NCBI GenBank assembly: GCA_946800325.1
Contig: OX326957.1
Coordinates: 22,011,007 to 22,075,006, forward strand
From: Luzula sylvatica
Taxonomy: Eukaryota; Streptophyta; Magnoliopsida; Poales; Juncaceae
Direction of reading: 5' to 3'
Length of the DNA stretch: 64,000 nt
The notes beneath the pieces are model-generated. The model ran no database searches and was not told where the DNA came from. It saw only the letters and a list, made by a program, of their open reading frames with translations. The translations under genes and the position numbers were made by a program. Below, in pieces: positions 10,823 through 22,657 of this stretch; within the stretch, counting starts at the first letter, position 1; the number at the start of each line of letters is the position of its first letter.

Positions 10823-11750
10823 GTCCTTTTGTGATATTTCCTCTATTATAGCAAGGATAGATTAGTGATATTAGAGCAACATCTTGGAAATACTATGGTG
10901 TGGTCGAATAAAAAACACTCTACTTACCGAATCATTTCATCGAAATATCACTGATCTAATAAAATAATAATGTATTAAATGAGCTCCACAATTATCCAAC
11001 CAATGCTTATCTGCCATTTGCATTTCGATGACAATGTAAAAAATTTGTCCTTTTGTGATATTTCCTCTATTATAGCAAGGATAGATTAGTGATATTAGAG
11101 CAACATCTTGGAAATACTATGGTGTGGTCGAATAAAAAACACTCTACTTACCGAATCATTTCATCGAAATATCACTGATCTAATAAAATAATAATGTATT
11201 AAATGAGCTCCACAATTATCCAACCAATGCTTATCTGCCATTTGCATTTCGATGACAATGTAAAAAATTTGTCCTTTTGTGATATTTCCTCTATTATAGC
11301 AAGGATAGATTAGTGATATTAGAGCAACATCTTGGAAATACTATGGTGTGGTCGAATAAAAAACACTCTACTTACCGAATCATTTCATCGAAATATCACT
11401 GATCTAATAAAATAATAATGTATTAAATGAGCTCCACAATTATCCAACCAATGCTTATCTGCCATTTGCATTTCGATGACAATGTAAAAAATTGTCCTTT
11501 TGTGATATTTCCTCTATTATAGCAAGGATAGATTAGTGATATTAGAGCAACATCTTGGAAATACTATGGTGTGGTCGAATAAAAAACACTCTACTTACCG
11601 AATCATTTCATCGAAATATCACTGATCTAATAAAATAATAATGTATTAAATGAGCTCCACAATTATCCAACCAATGCTTATCTGCCATTTGCATTTCGAT
11701 GACAATGTAAAAAATTTTGTCCTTTTGTGATATTTCCTCTATTATCGCAT
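10823..11750. repeat. Tandem array of a 224-bp unit, four full copies plus a partial fifth
   Basis: The marker GTCCTTTTGTGATATTTCC occurs at 10823, 11047, 11271, 11494 and 11719, giving periods of 224, 224, 223 and 225. Differences are limited to the length of the A-run at the junction, so the copies look nearly identical and the expansion recent. After about 11745 the fifth copy diverges. No gene is encoded. It could be a young minisatellite, or the copy number may be affected by assembly. Confidence 0.95.
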
Positions 11751-11850
11751 GACAACGCACTGATGTGTATTGGGGCTAGACTGGGTCCATTTTTAAGGAA
11801 AATGTAAAAAATTGAAGTATTTGAATTTGTAATTTTCTTGAGTAAAAAAA

Positions 11851-11911
11851 TGAACACAGTTGGAATAAACACGGAATAGTGGAACAAAAGTTTTTATTCC
11901 AACTGTGTTCA
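11851..11911. repeat. Perfect 19-bp hairpin
   Basis: TGAACACAGTTGGAATAAA (11851-11869) is exactly complementary to 11893-11911, with a 23-base loop. It may be a MITE terminus or a small foldback. The perfect short stem and loop are shorter than a typical plant miRNA precursor, so no RNA gene is claimed. Confidence 0.7.
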
Positions 11912-13046
11912 GTTGGAAGTAAAAAATGAAATTATATGATTGATTAGTGAAATTTCTTTTTTCATGAGATACAAGAAATAATTTTTTAAATATATATTCA
12001 TTTTTTACAAGACATTATTGTATATATAGGACATGTTTCATTTAAGATATTTCAAATATGAGTGGTTAATAACATGAAATTTCCTTTTATAATTTTTGTA
12101 TTGTATTGATGAGATGACGGCTAGATGATAAATTGGTAAATTACTACGATTTAACACGTGAGCATGTGTTAAATGAATATGTAATAAATAAATAAAATAA
12201 ATAAACATTGTTTAACACATAAATAAATTTAATTTTATAGATACTTTTACTTTATTTATTTGATTTACTAATGAGCATAACAATTAGTGGGGAAATTTAG
12301 AAGGGACATGCATATTTTTTTTTGTTAAATCATATTAAAATTTATGTGATTGGCGAAGTATACTTTTTTCTCATTGGATTATATTAAGAATCTATTGGGC
12401 CTATAATAAAAAAAAATTAGGCTGCAACTTTCTCAGTTGTCACATTTTTGACTTTGGACGAGAATAAAAATGAGAGATTTGGTTGGGACCTCCCTAAGAT
12501 CATTTTCATTAATGCAAAAAATAAACATAATAAGTAAAGTTGGGTGATGGATGCATTAAATATTTGGGATTGGATTTTGTTGAAAGGGTTTTGGATAAGA
12601 ATTCGACTAATTGTATCTCATAATTATCATATTATTATAATGTGATTTTAACTGATTTGTATATCATAGTTTAGAAGTACAAAACAATATTACATGGCTT
12701 GTCTATTTTTCATAAAAAAGAACTGTAAAATTTAATATGATTTTTATTAGTATATATATATTCATAATTTTAAAATAATACAAGAATTTAAATATAAATT
12801 TGTATTATAAAAGTTATTAATTATCGGAATAAAAATCGTATGGATGTGAAAATGTTTTGCACAAATTCTTATTCAAAGCTTTTTGGACAAGACTTCGTTA
12901 GTATCTAAATTTAACATTTAATATTAATGGATATAAATTATAATTATATTAACTCCAAAGTTCATACTGTTTAATTATTTTAACCGTATGCAGGCTTCCC
13001 CACTTAGTTAGGGCAATGTCATTTCTGATAAGAAAAACAGAAGAAA
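11912..13046. other. AT-rich intergenic stretch
   Basis: No gene seen. A small inverted repeat, TTTAACACGTG...CATGTGTTAAA, lies near 12149-12174. Confidence 0.55.
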
Positions 13047-13062
13047 AATTGCACCCAAATTC

Positions 13063-13141
13063 TTTTTTTTGACGGGTTTTGAACTCGGGTGGTTTCTACC
13101 ACACACAAGTGTCAAACCAATTGTACAAGCGATCGCTTGTT
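13063..13141 (-). mobile_element. Very short tRNA-derived SINE (79 bp)
   Basis: The unit is flanked by a perfect 16-bp duplication AATTGCACCCAAATTC (13047-13062 and 13142-13157). On the minus strand it begins AACAAGCGATCGC and contains an A-box-like TTGTACAATTGG and a B-box-like GAGTTCAAAACC at tRNA spacing. It ends in an A-run. These are the marks of LINE-driven retroposition of a tRNA-like transcript. There is almost no body beyond the tRNA-like head, so it is a minimal SINE or a retroposed tRNA fragment. Confidence 0.75.
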
Positions 13142-13157
13142 AATTGCACCCAAATTC

Positions 13158-13739
13158 AACTAATGTCATATTCACATATTATCAGAAACCATTAAGATTA
13201 AGACCAAAATTTAATAACCGAAGTAAACCTGAATCCTGAGTTTTGATTGTATCATTTATTTCTTTCAAAATTATGAATATTTGAAATGAGTTCATGAGTT
13301 TTTCATCTTGAATTGAGCATGTATCCGGATTTTTTAAGTCAATGCCACGAAATAATCAAAATTTATCGATTTTTTAAGACTAAATGAGCATATTTAATTG
13401 ATCGATTAGACACTGAATTTTATCACCTATAATTAAAAGAGTGGTGATAAATATATTTTTTAAATTTTATCATCATTAATTTATTTAATATTTTTAATGA
13501 ACTTGTTTATCATGATCGATGATTAATCAAATTTAAATTTACAAATTTGAAAAGTAAGTTACGGGACTGGAACAATTCATCGCTAACGTGATTTATCACT
13601 TAATTAATACGATTTGATATCTGTTATCATTTAATATATATTATAATTTAATATTTAATGCATTGTTTAATTACTTTCAACACAAACAAGTATACTTTCT
13701 AATTATAATATTGTTCACGTAAATTATATATATTATTAT
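13158..13739. other. AT-rich intergenic stretch
   Basis: No gene, repeat or RNA recognised. Confidence 0.55.
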
Positions 13740-15105
13740 GGAAGAGATTCCGTCATCATGTGCGGAAAATGATACTGATCCCCATATTACACCACATATA
13801 TTATGTAGGAGCATTTCTGCTTGTAACATTGTACGAAAAAAAATTCGAAAAATAACTCGATTTTCAAAAATATTTCAAAACTAACCTAGAACTGGTTTCT
13901 AAAATCCGGTACCATCTGGTTTTTAAAACCCGACGGATTAATTAGATTAAATACCTGATTTGAGGTGCACATAAATTTAGGAAAAAAAAAATTTATAAAC
14001 CAATTGAAAGATTTGAATTATTTAAAGTTCTTTATGTCTCCAGATTTTACCATTATATTCTCTTTGCATTAGTTAACATAATAACTAATAAATGTCAGAT
14101 AATTAATAATTAATTAAAACATAATGAATATTCATTTGAATTAATACTTATAAATTAATACTAATTAATTATTAATTATGTATTTTTAAAATTATCATGA
14201 TAATTAAATTTGTTAAATAGAATATAGAGAATGTGTTGGGACAAATCTTGGGAAAAATTAATATTTCCACTTTTTCAAAGGCCAGCTGTGAACGAATTAT
14301 AAAGTGCAATTTTACATTGCACCAAAATTTCACACAAAATTATTCATATTCTAATCAACACACTTAATTAATTTTATAATTAAATAAATATATAAATAAA
14401 TAATAGTTTATATTAATTCAAATTCACGAAATCAAATTAACATTAATTTATAATTAATTCATAATTATATGACATGTATAATTTATCATGTTAATTAAAT
14501 ATGTTAACTAATATGAAGTAAATATAACGGTAACATATGCGGATATGAAGTAGTTTAAATAACTCAAATCTTACATCTGGTTTTATAAACCGGTTTTTCC
14601 TAAATTTTTGTGCACCTCAAATCAGGATATTTAATCTAATTAATTCGGCGGGTCTTAAAAATCAAGTAGTATCGGATTTTAAAAATCAATTCTAAATTTG
14701 TTGGTAATAGTTTTATCCATACAAGATTACACGCATAAATGCTTCTATTATGTATTCTTGTTATGAAAAAGTGTTATTATTGTCCCAGATTTCATCAGAA
14801 TATATACTTTATTTCATAATTAATGCACTTATAAAACATTATACGTAACAATATACATATAGTTAAAAAAGTGTTCCTTGTAGATTTCACCACTACATAT
14901 ATTACGTATTCCAGCCCTCAGGTTCCTTCATGTCATCATGTGGGGGAAATGATACTCATTCCCATATTGCACAACATATATTATGTATTGTAATTATAAA
15001 AAAAAACATGTTATTTATCTCCAGGATTCACCATCGCATATATTCTATATCCTAATTAACACACTTACAAACACATGATACATAACAATATACATATAAT
15101 TAAAA
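13740..15105. repeat. Direct duplication of a unit of about 180 bp, first copy split by a MULE
   Basis: Bases 13740-13807 plus 14755-14870 match 14930-15105 in order. Both contain TCATCATGTG, CATATATTATGTA and AACAATATACATATA. The 938-bp foldback element sits inside the first copy, so the duplication is older than the insertion. Confidence 0.65.
13808..14745. mobile_element. Mutator-type foldback element with long terminal inverted repeats, 938 bp
   Basis: The element is flanked by a perfect 9-bp duplication TATTATGTA (13799-13807 and 14746-14754), the Mutator target length. The ends are GGAGCATTT and, read inward, GAAGCATTT. The two halves pair over almost their whole length; for example the block with GATTTGAGGTGCACA near 13960 is mirrored near 14615. 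It carries no transposase, so it is a non-autonomous MULE MITE. Confidence 0.85.
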
Positions 15106-15111
15106 ATTAGT

Positions 15112-15405
15112 AAGTTTATTATGCCCCCATTCACTTCTCACTGCTTTTTCTCATTTTCAATTAACACTTTTAATTACCAAGTTGTTCCCATCTCCAGCAG
15201 ACATCATTAATTAGCTGGATGATTAGAAAATATGCTTAATAAAAAATATGATATGCCATTAAAGTATTTTACAATTAACAATTAATAATCAATATTTAAA
15301 AATTGTAAATTAACTATTAATCATTAATTACTCATGCAAATTGAAAGTGTTAATTGTGATTTGGAGAAATTTGGATCCGGCAAAGTAAAATTGTAGTTTT
15401 GATAA
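15112..15405. mobile_element. MITE family A, copy 2
   Basis: The left end reads TTTATTATGCCCCCATTC, and the right end near 15385-15403 reads GGCAAAGTAAAATTG, a diverged form of the GGGAAGNGTATAAT end of the other copies. The core consists of AT-rich blocks built on TTAATTA. Ends are approximate. Confidence 0.5.
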
Positions 15406-15707
15406 TGGAAGTCGCTTTCTTTTCATTAGTACCTCCGTCAACTTTTTTTATAAAATATAACGAGCATATAAGTTCAATATGCAATAATACGAAAGTAAAG
15501 AAATTACGATAGTTTAATTTGTAATAAAATAAAAATAAAATATAATGAGTTATTAGTTACATTCTGTGATGTATTTCGATGTTATTCGTTATCGGTTAGA
15601 TACGAATTCAAATCAACGAATTATCGAATTTTATGAGTTTTAACTTCAAAAGATAATAATAAATTTGGGATACAAATTTCAATGCACAGAGAGCAGAACT
15701 TTGCACA

Positions 15708-18700
15708 ATTCATTTAATATAACCGAACGAAGATTATTCATCCATAATCAACTATTATATTTTTTATCCTAGCTAGTTTCAATACAAAAATAAGAAAAAA
15801 CAAACCGATATTAATATGATTTATTCATTTTTTAGGAAAAACAATATGAAAAAAGTTTGCAAACTATTAAATCAAAAAATAATTCGTGAAAAAACTGGAA
15901 AAATTTGATAAAATATGAAATATTTATAAAATCTGATAAATCAAAAAATAATAAGAGCACAATCAAAATCAAAATGGAACAAAATATGTGTATGTCAAAG
16001 AGAGAGAAAAATATTGAGAGATTGGCACAGATGCATATCAAGAACTCAGCCAAGGTCGACGGCGACACACTGGTGGTAACAAAAAATCAAATAAGCATTA
16101 AAATTTATATTTGAAAAAATCTAGATCACTGGAAATAGTAGAAAGATAGAAAAATTTCTAAATTTTTGAAGAAACAAGACAAAAGGACAATGGAGTAGAA
16201 GCACTTGCAACAACGACTAAATATCCCATGCTGTGGCAGCCACAAACAATAGATATATAAATGAATTGTTTTATTGATGTTGGGGAAATGATGCGAAAAT
16301 TAGGAGACACAATCTATAGTTAAGTCCCGCTAATCTATACTCAATTTTATTACATAATTTCTAGTTATGAATTTTCAGTTTTTTCAGATTTTTCAATTTT
16401 TTTTCCAGACTTTTAATCATTTCTAGTTTTCAGACTATTTTTGGAATTATTTATCAGATTATTAATAATTTTAAGTTTTTCGGATTGTTCTTATTTAGCT
16501 TTTCAGGTTGTAATATTTTTTTTTCTAATTTTGTAATTTCAAGAAATTAATAAATCAAATGAATTTTTATTTGTTTTTATGATTTTTTCATGGAATTTCA
16601 TATTCTTTGTAAATTATTAATTATTTTCGTATTTAATTTAAATTTATTATTTTTATATTTATTTTATTTGTTTCAAATTTTCAGATTTAAATTTTGTTTT
16701 CAGATATCTTTTAAATATATTAATTATTTTAAAAAATATTCAGATTTGTGTAACTTTTTTTTTTCAGATTTTTCATTTTTTCTAATTCTCGGATTTAAAT
16801 TTGCATGATTTTTTCTTCAACTGAAAATATTTACAAAAAAAAAATGAATTTGTATATTGTGCCACATGGTGCAACATATTTTTTTTTCCTGCCGTGAATA
16901 TTTTTTTATAAATAGAAAATCGACTAAGGAACATGTTAGTAGGAAACGTCATCCTACCGCGACAGATACGTGATTCACTTGGTCACGTTGTTTTGCGGAA
17001 TTTCCTAGAGAGACGCTCGAGTCACATGCAAATGAAATGAGAGTCCATCAATTTCCTGGAAATATCACGACGTGAGAACTTATGCTTGAAGATGACACTT
17101 TAATCGAGAAGCGCACAATCCTACGTATATGCAACAATGATAAGAAAGAGTTGATGACAAATGTATACATCTTCCTTCTTATCAGTTCAACAATGACAGT
17201 CAAAGGACCGTGCGCTCTCGATTAAAGTGTCATCTTCATGCATAAGTTCTCATGTCGTGATTTTTTCCGGAAATTGATGGACTCTCATTTCATTCGCATG
17301 TGACTCGAGCGCCTCTCTAGGAAATTCCGCAAAACAACGTGAGCAAGTGAATTACGTATATGTCATGATAGGATGATGCTTGCTACTAAAATGTCCCTCG
17401 GTCAAGTTTCTATTTATAAAAAAATTATTCATGACGGACTCTCATTTCATTCGCATGTGACTCGAGCGCCTCTCTAGGAAATTCCGCAAAACAACGTGAG
17501 CAGGTGAATTACGTATATGTCACGATAGGATGATGCTTGCTACTAAAATGTCCCTCGGTCAAGTTTCTATTTATAAAAAAATTATTCATGGCGGGCACAA
17601 AATTACGATGCACCATGTGGCACAGAATACAAATTCATTTTGTTTTATAAATAATTTCGGTTGAAGAAAATAGCATTGAATTTAAATATGAGAATTAGAA
17701 AAAAAATGAAAAAGAAATTACACAAATCTAATTTTTTTTAAAACAATTAATATATTTAGAACAAATTTGAAATAGAAATTTAAATTTGAAAATTAGAAAA
17801 AAAATGAAATAAGTATAAGAATAATAAAATGAAACTAAATATGAAATAATTAATAATTTAGAAATAATATGAAATTCAATGAAAAATCAGAAAAACAAAC
17901 TAAAATTCATATGATTTATTAATTTTTTGAAGTTACATAATTAGAAAAAAATATTACAACCTGAAAAGCTGAATAAAAAATGTGAAAACCTAAAAAATAT
18001 TTATAATCTTATAAATAATTCGAAAAATAATCTAAACAAATAGAAATTATTAATAATCTGAAAAAACTGAAAAAGTCATAATATGAACAAACTAAAAATT
18101 ATGTAACAAAATATTGAGTATAAATTAGTGGGACTTAAATATATATTGGCTCATGAGTTTGTCAATATTCGATTCGGGTGAAATTGATATGAACTCGCTT
18201 GTGGTGCTCATAATATTATCGTGACGAACATTTCCTCCCAATGAAGGAGAAGATTTTCTGCCTGGATATCTCGTTTCTCATTTTTTGATTTTTCTTTTGC
18301 TTTTTCTCTCGTTCCTCATTCTTGGTATGCCTCAGTGTTCCTTTCTTAATAATTTTCTCTTCATTTCTTAATAATTTTCTCTCTCTTTCACATACACACA
18401 TATTTTGTTCTATTTTGATTTTTGTTCCGTTTTGATTTTGATTGTGCTCGTATTATTTTCTGATTTATCAGATTATACAAATTTTTCATATTGTCCCAAA
18501 TTTTTCCAGATTTTTTACGAATTATTTTTTAGTTAATGGTTTGCAAAAAAGTTCATATTTTTTTTTTATTTTTCAGATTATTAATAACGTCCTGTTTTTA
18601 AGATTAGTTTTAATATAATTTCTTGTTTTCTTTCAGAGTACTAATTTCCTATTTTTCAGATTAATTTTCGCTTTATTTTTCAGATTATTAATAATTTTCA

Positions 18701-18947
18701 GGTTTTCAGATTATTAATTTCCATTTTTTCAGATTATTTCGATTTCTCTTCAGATTATTAATAATTTCTAGATTTTTCAGATTATTTAGTTAGTTTTTTT
18801 CAGCTTTTAATATTTTTCCTAAAAAATGAATAAATCATATTAATTCGGTTTGTTTTTTCTTATTTTTGTATTGAAGCTCACTAGGATAAAAAAAATATAA
18901 TAATTGATTATGGATCAATAATCTTCGTTCGGTTATATTAGGTGAAT
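15708..18947. repeat. Giant inverted repeat (foldback), 3.2 kb, arms about 1.5 kb
   Basis: Reading inward from both ends gives the same series of blocks. ATATAACCGAACGAAGATTAT is near 15718, with its complement near 18915. GCACAATCAAAATC is near 15957 and mirrored near 18440. AAGTCCC and TATACTCAAT are near 16323 and mirrored near 18125. GCCACATGGTGCA is near 16860 and mirrored near 17608. CTAGAGAGACGCTCGAGTC is near 17003 and mirrored near 17300. The centre is at about 17150-17190. The right arm has two additions: a direct duplication of about 150 bp (about 17284-17430 and 17437-17590) and an insert of about 270 bp at 18560-18830. Bases 16020-16310 and 18140-18340 do not match each other. 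There is no coding sequence and no clear TSD. It is a MULE-like or unclassified foldback element. Confidence 0.88.
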
Positions 18948-19489
18948 ATATAATTAATATCATATTATATAAATAATAAATATGATATATGCATAATTAT
19001 AAATATTGATCATATATTTATTTATTATATTAAATAAATATATAAACATATAGTTAATAATAAATAAATATATATGCATATTAACATGTGTGGCATATAT
19101 TTTTCATGTGTTCTTCATTGATTTTTGAAAGACACAAGACGATATAAATTACATGAAACATGACATTCTATCTCATTCTTACAAATCAAACAAAAAAATA
19201 ATACTTATTCTAGGATTCACTTTCGTTTCTCATGTAATCTTTTTTATTATGTTGGAGGAAGGACAAATATACTACGAGGAATCCGAAAATTTTGCACCTT
19301 AATCAATAGGTATGAAATCCACTAGCAAATTCTTCGAGATGCAAGAAGGAGAAGGGAGTCAAAAGACTGATTTCCCTCAAAGAGCTTTGTTGCAAAACTA
19401 AAGAACTATTGTGCCAGCATGGTGCCAACATGGTTATAATAGCCGAGTTGCAAGACTAAAAACTACTGAGCGAACAGAGACAACTATTA
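18948..19489. other. Very AT-rich spacer
   Basis: No gene seen. It begins with TATATTA-rich low-complexity sequence. Confidence 0.6.
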
Positions 19490-21628
19490 GGCGAACCGAA
19501 TTCGCCTAAATATCCGGATCCGAATAAAATTACCCGGATCCGACCCGGATCCGTTTTTTCGGATCCGGATCCGGATTCGGTTTTGATAATAGGGATCGGA
19601 TCCGAATCCGAATCCGGGTATTATCCGGATCCGAATAACAGTGCAAATGGTGTTTGTGTTAAGAAAATGGTGGAGAGACTCAATGAAAGTGGGACACTAA
19701 TTTGTAGGGGGAAGTTGTTTCATGTGCGTTGTGCGGCGCATATTATTAATTTGGTTGTTCAAGACGGGGTAAAGAAGATAAAGAAAACGGTTGATGGGAT
19801 TCGAGAAATTGTTTTGAAAATAAAAAATTCACCTTTGTTGTTTTCGGAATTTCAAAAGAGCCATTGAATGCAATTTAGATAAAACGAAAGAGCTTTCATC
19901 GGATGTCTCTACTCGATGGAACTCCACTTGCATGATGATTAGAGATGCAATGTATTTTCAAGAAGCATTGGAGAGAATGCATTTTATCGATCCTTCAAAA
20001 TACCCAAATTTTCCAACTAGTCAAGAATGGGATGAGGTGAAAAAATATATATAATTGTTTAAAGCATTTTTACACCGTCACCGAGCTTCTTTCAGGTACG
20101 TTGTATCCAACATCAAATTTATTTTTTAAATCATTTTGCGATATTAAAATAAAAATCGAAGGATGGTGTGTAAGAATGATGATGAAACCATTAGGCAAAT
20201 GGATTCCTCAATGAAAAATAAATTTGATAAATATTGGAATCAATTGAATGTTGCGTTGGCTATTTCTTGTTTTTTGGATCCCCGATATAAGATGGGGTTA
20301 ATCGAATATTATTATCCAAAAATTTATGATAACGGTGGTAGAAAGAAAATTGAAGAATTAAATAGAACGATAAAGGATTTGCATTTGGAGTACACTTCCA
20401 AATTTGAAAATAGTGTACATGAAGTGAATGAAATTGGTAGTAGTTCGGGAGGTTTGGGTATTGAAGATGATGACGCCGATGAAGACTTGGCCATGTTTTT
20501 GATGGCGAGAAGTCAACCAACCTCGTTCAAATCCGAATTAGATAACTATATTGAAAAGCGTCCGACTACTCAAGTTAAACATTTTGATATTCTTTCGTGG
20601 TGGAAAACCGAAGGAAAAGAATATCCTATTCTTTCAAGGATTGCTCGTGATGTGTTGGCTATACCGGTTTCTACGGTTGCATCCGAATCGGCTTTTAGCA
20701 CGGACGGTCGCGTCATTGATCCTTATAGGATTAGATTGGATCCGGAGACGGTCCAGGGATTGATTTGCATTCAAGATTGGATTAAGGCTAATAGAAAAGG
20801 TACCAATTATTTATAGTATAATATAATTCATTAATTAAATTTATCCATAACTTTCAATACCGCCAGGGACTTGCATTTGCATTTTTGCATTTTTTATCCA
20901 TACTAAATTTATCCACTGTTTACATGATTTGCCATACTAAATTGAAAGTTTATTTACATGATTTGCTCACTGTTGATTTGCATTTTTTAAAGCTTCATTG
21001 AAAGTTTATGTTTAGTTGTTTGCTCTATATAGTTTTGTTCATTGACTAAATTGAAATTTTGTTATTAAGGTAAATTATCATCGGTCTTTGATGATCTAAT
21101 GGATAATGGTGAATAAGTTAACGAATAGTTATTTATTATAGTGATGACATAATTATAGTATTTAGTATGATTATTTTTGAGAAAAATATCTAATATTTTG
21201 TCAAAAATATCTAATATTTTGTATGTTATTTTTTAGAATTACGTAGAGATTTGAAACTTTTTGTATGTGTTCCCGATAATTTTGTTTGTATTAGGAGTAT
21301 TCGGGAGATATTTGACAAATACTTGATTTTGTTTCGTAAAATTATAATGTCATTTTATGTTTTATTTAAGTATTATTTTGATATTGTTTGAGATTCGTTG
21401 GTAAAATAGATAGTTGTGTTACATACAACATATCCGTCTGAACTATCCGAATAATGTCCAGATTCGTATCCGTATCCGATATATCCGAACCGAATTCGTA
21501 TCCGTTTAATATCCGAACCGTATCCGGATCCGGGAATATCTGTATCCGTATCCGTATCCGAAAAAAATACGGATCCGGATCTGGTATGACCACTATTCGA
21601 ACCGGATCCGAACCGTTTACACCCCTAA
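19490..21628 (+). mobile_element. Decayed hAT transposon
   Basis: The right end, read inward, is TTAGGGGTGTAAACGGTTCGG, a common hAT terminus in plants. Both ends are packed with ATCCGGATCCG-type subterminal repeats (19525-19635 and 21430-21615). The 5' terminus and most of the 5' coding part are missing, since the subterminal repeats run almost directly into the middle of the transposase. No TSD was identified. About 600 bp of AT-rich non-coding sequence (20817-21430) follow the transposase. Confidence 0.8.
19640..20816 (+). pseudogene. hAT (zf-BED family) transposase pseudogene
   Basis: The first readable part (19640-19866) encodes the RNase-H-fold segment with FHVRCAAHIINLVVQDG. A frameshift near 19855 moves the match to another frame (ELSSDVSTRWNSTCMMI, EALERM), which ends at a stop near 20054. 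Further shifts occur between 20055 and 20170. The final 217 codons (20163-20816) are open and contain FDKYWNQLNVALAISCFLDPR and the C-terminal dimerisation domain, with ILSWWKTEGKEYPILSRIA and STVASESAFSTDGRVID. The N-terminal BED zinc finger is absent. It resembles the plant RICESLEEPER-type family and cannot make an intact transposase. Confidence 0.88.
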
Positions 21629-21769
21629 CTATGACGGAAAAGCAGTTCCACCAATCAATCCGAGATAAAAGGAGATGAGGTGAATGTGATTGATTTCGGA
21701 GTTGAAAATTAAACGAGCCCTAATTAGAATATAAATGATGTGGCGGAAAATTGTGTGGACATAGAATTG

Positions 21770-22075
21770 TGAAAATATACCTCCCCCCACCCCCTCCCTC
21801 ACACACACACAACCATCACTCTCGTCCCCGATACTTTGATGAAGTGACAAAAATGAGTTACGTGAGTTAATTAGTACTGTTAATTGATACGTCAACAATT
21901 TTAATATGTTAATATTAATACATGTTAATTAACGTGTTAATTTAATTAAATGATTAATTAAACTGTTAATTGAATTAATCAGTTATACTAATTAACTCAT
22001 ATAATTTTTTTTTCCATCTGGAGCAAAGGTGCTGTGAGTTTTGGAGGCACCCTTGTATAACCCCCTAAAATTTTC
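21770..22075 (+). mobile_element. MITE family B, copy 1
   Basis: The left end AAATATACCTCCCCCCACCCCC and the right end CACCCTTGTATAACCCCC are C-rich and G-rich in inverted sense. The core contains GATACGTCAACAATTTTAAT and repeated TTAATTNAATTAA blocks. The same order of blocks is seen at about 29128-29390 and, inverted, at about 30461-30775. Non-coding. Confidence 0.6.
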
Positions 22076-22126
22076 TTTTACAAAAGAAAAATGTTGGACA
22101 TATTCCCACCTCTCCCCCTACGTCAT

Positions 22127-22255
22127 TGATGACGCGAATATAATTTAACTCCTTAACAATTTATATTTTAATTCATAATTTAATATCTTGATTATATGTT
22201 AAATTATGTATATATGTATTAATTTTGAAGATGTTAAATTATATTCACATCGTCA
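22127..22255. mobile_element. Short MITE-like inverted repeat, about 130 bp
   Basis: GAATATAATTTAAC at 22136-22149, within a 22-base arm, is matched by its inverted copy at 22233-22255 around an AT-rich core. Confidence 0.5.
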
Positions 22256-22475
22256 AAGAAGAACGTGCGAGGAAGTACTAGGGTTTACATCGCTACTCCA
22301 AACAAAACTGCCGTCAAAATGATGCAAGCCAACAAGGCCATTTACATCTTAAAAGTCAAAGTTTCCGTATCCATTAATGTAGGGTGTAAATTAAGTGCCT
22401 CAAACCAAGCTCGTCTTCCTCAAAATATTTCTTTATTTGGGGTTGCTAGCTCGTGGTCAATGCTCCCACTCCCCT

Positions 22476-22477
<2 letters not shown>

Positions 22478-22516
<39 letters not shown>
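22478..22516. repeat. CT microsatellite in the HIPL1-like upstream region
   Basis: About 19 uninterrupted TC units lie some 140 bp before the start codon of the downstream gene, probably in its promoter or 5' UTR. The rest of 22256-22657 shows no other gene. Confidence 0.9.
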
Positions 22517-22519
<3 letters not shown>

Positions 22520-22657
22520 GCCCCCACAGTTTTGACTATTAAAAACACCCAAACCAGTCCCACTCCTCTCTCCACATTTTAGTTCCCACTGTGTCCACTT
22601 GCTTATCGCTTCTTAGGAGAAGAAGCCAAGAAAGAGGAGCTTCGTTTTGAGCTCGAG

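Noticed and set aside
10823..11750. CRISPR array
   Set aside because: Units of 224 bp are contiguous with no spacers, and the DNA is eukaryotic.
11851..11911. microRNA precursor
   Set aside because: The 19-bp perfect stem with 23-base loop is shorter than typical plant precursors and lies in repeat-like DNA.
13063..13141. Functional tRNA gene
   Set aside because: The A and B boxes are imperfect, no cloverleaf can be completed, and a 16-bp target duplication with an A-run marks it as retroposed.
22265..22582. 105-codon frame upstream of the HIPL1-like gene
   Set aside because: It runs through a CT microsatellite and has no domain; it is more likely promoter or leader.
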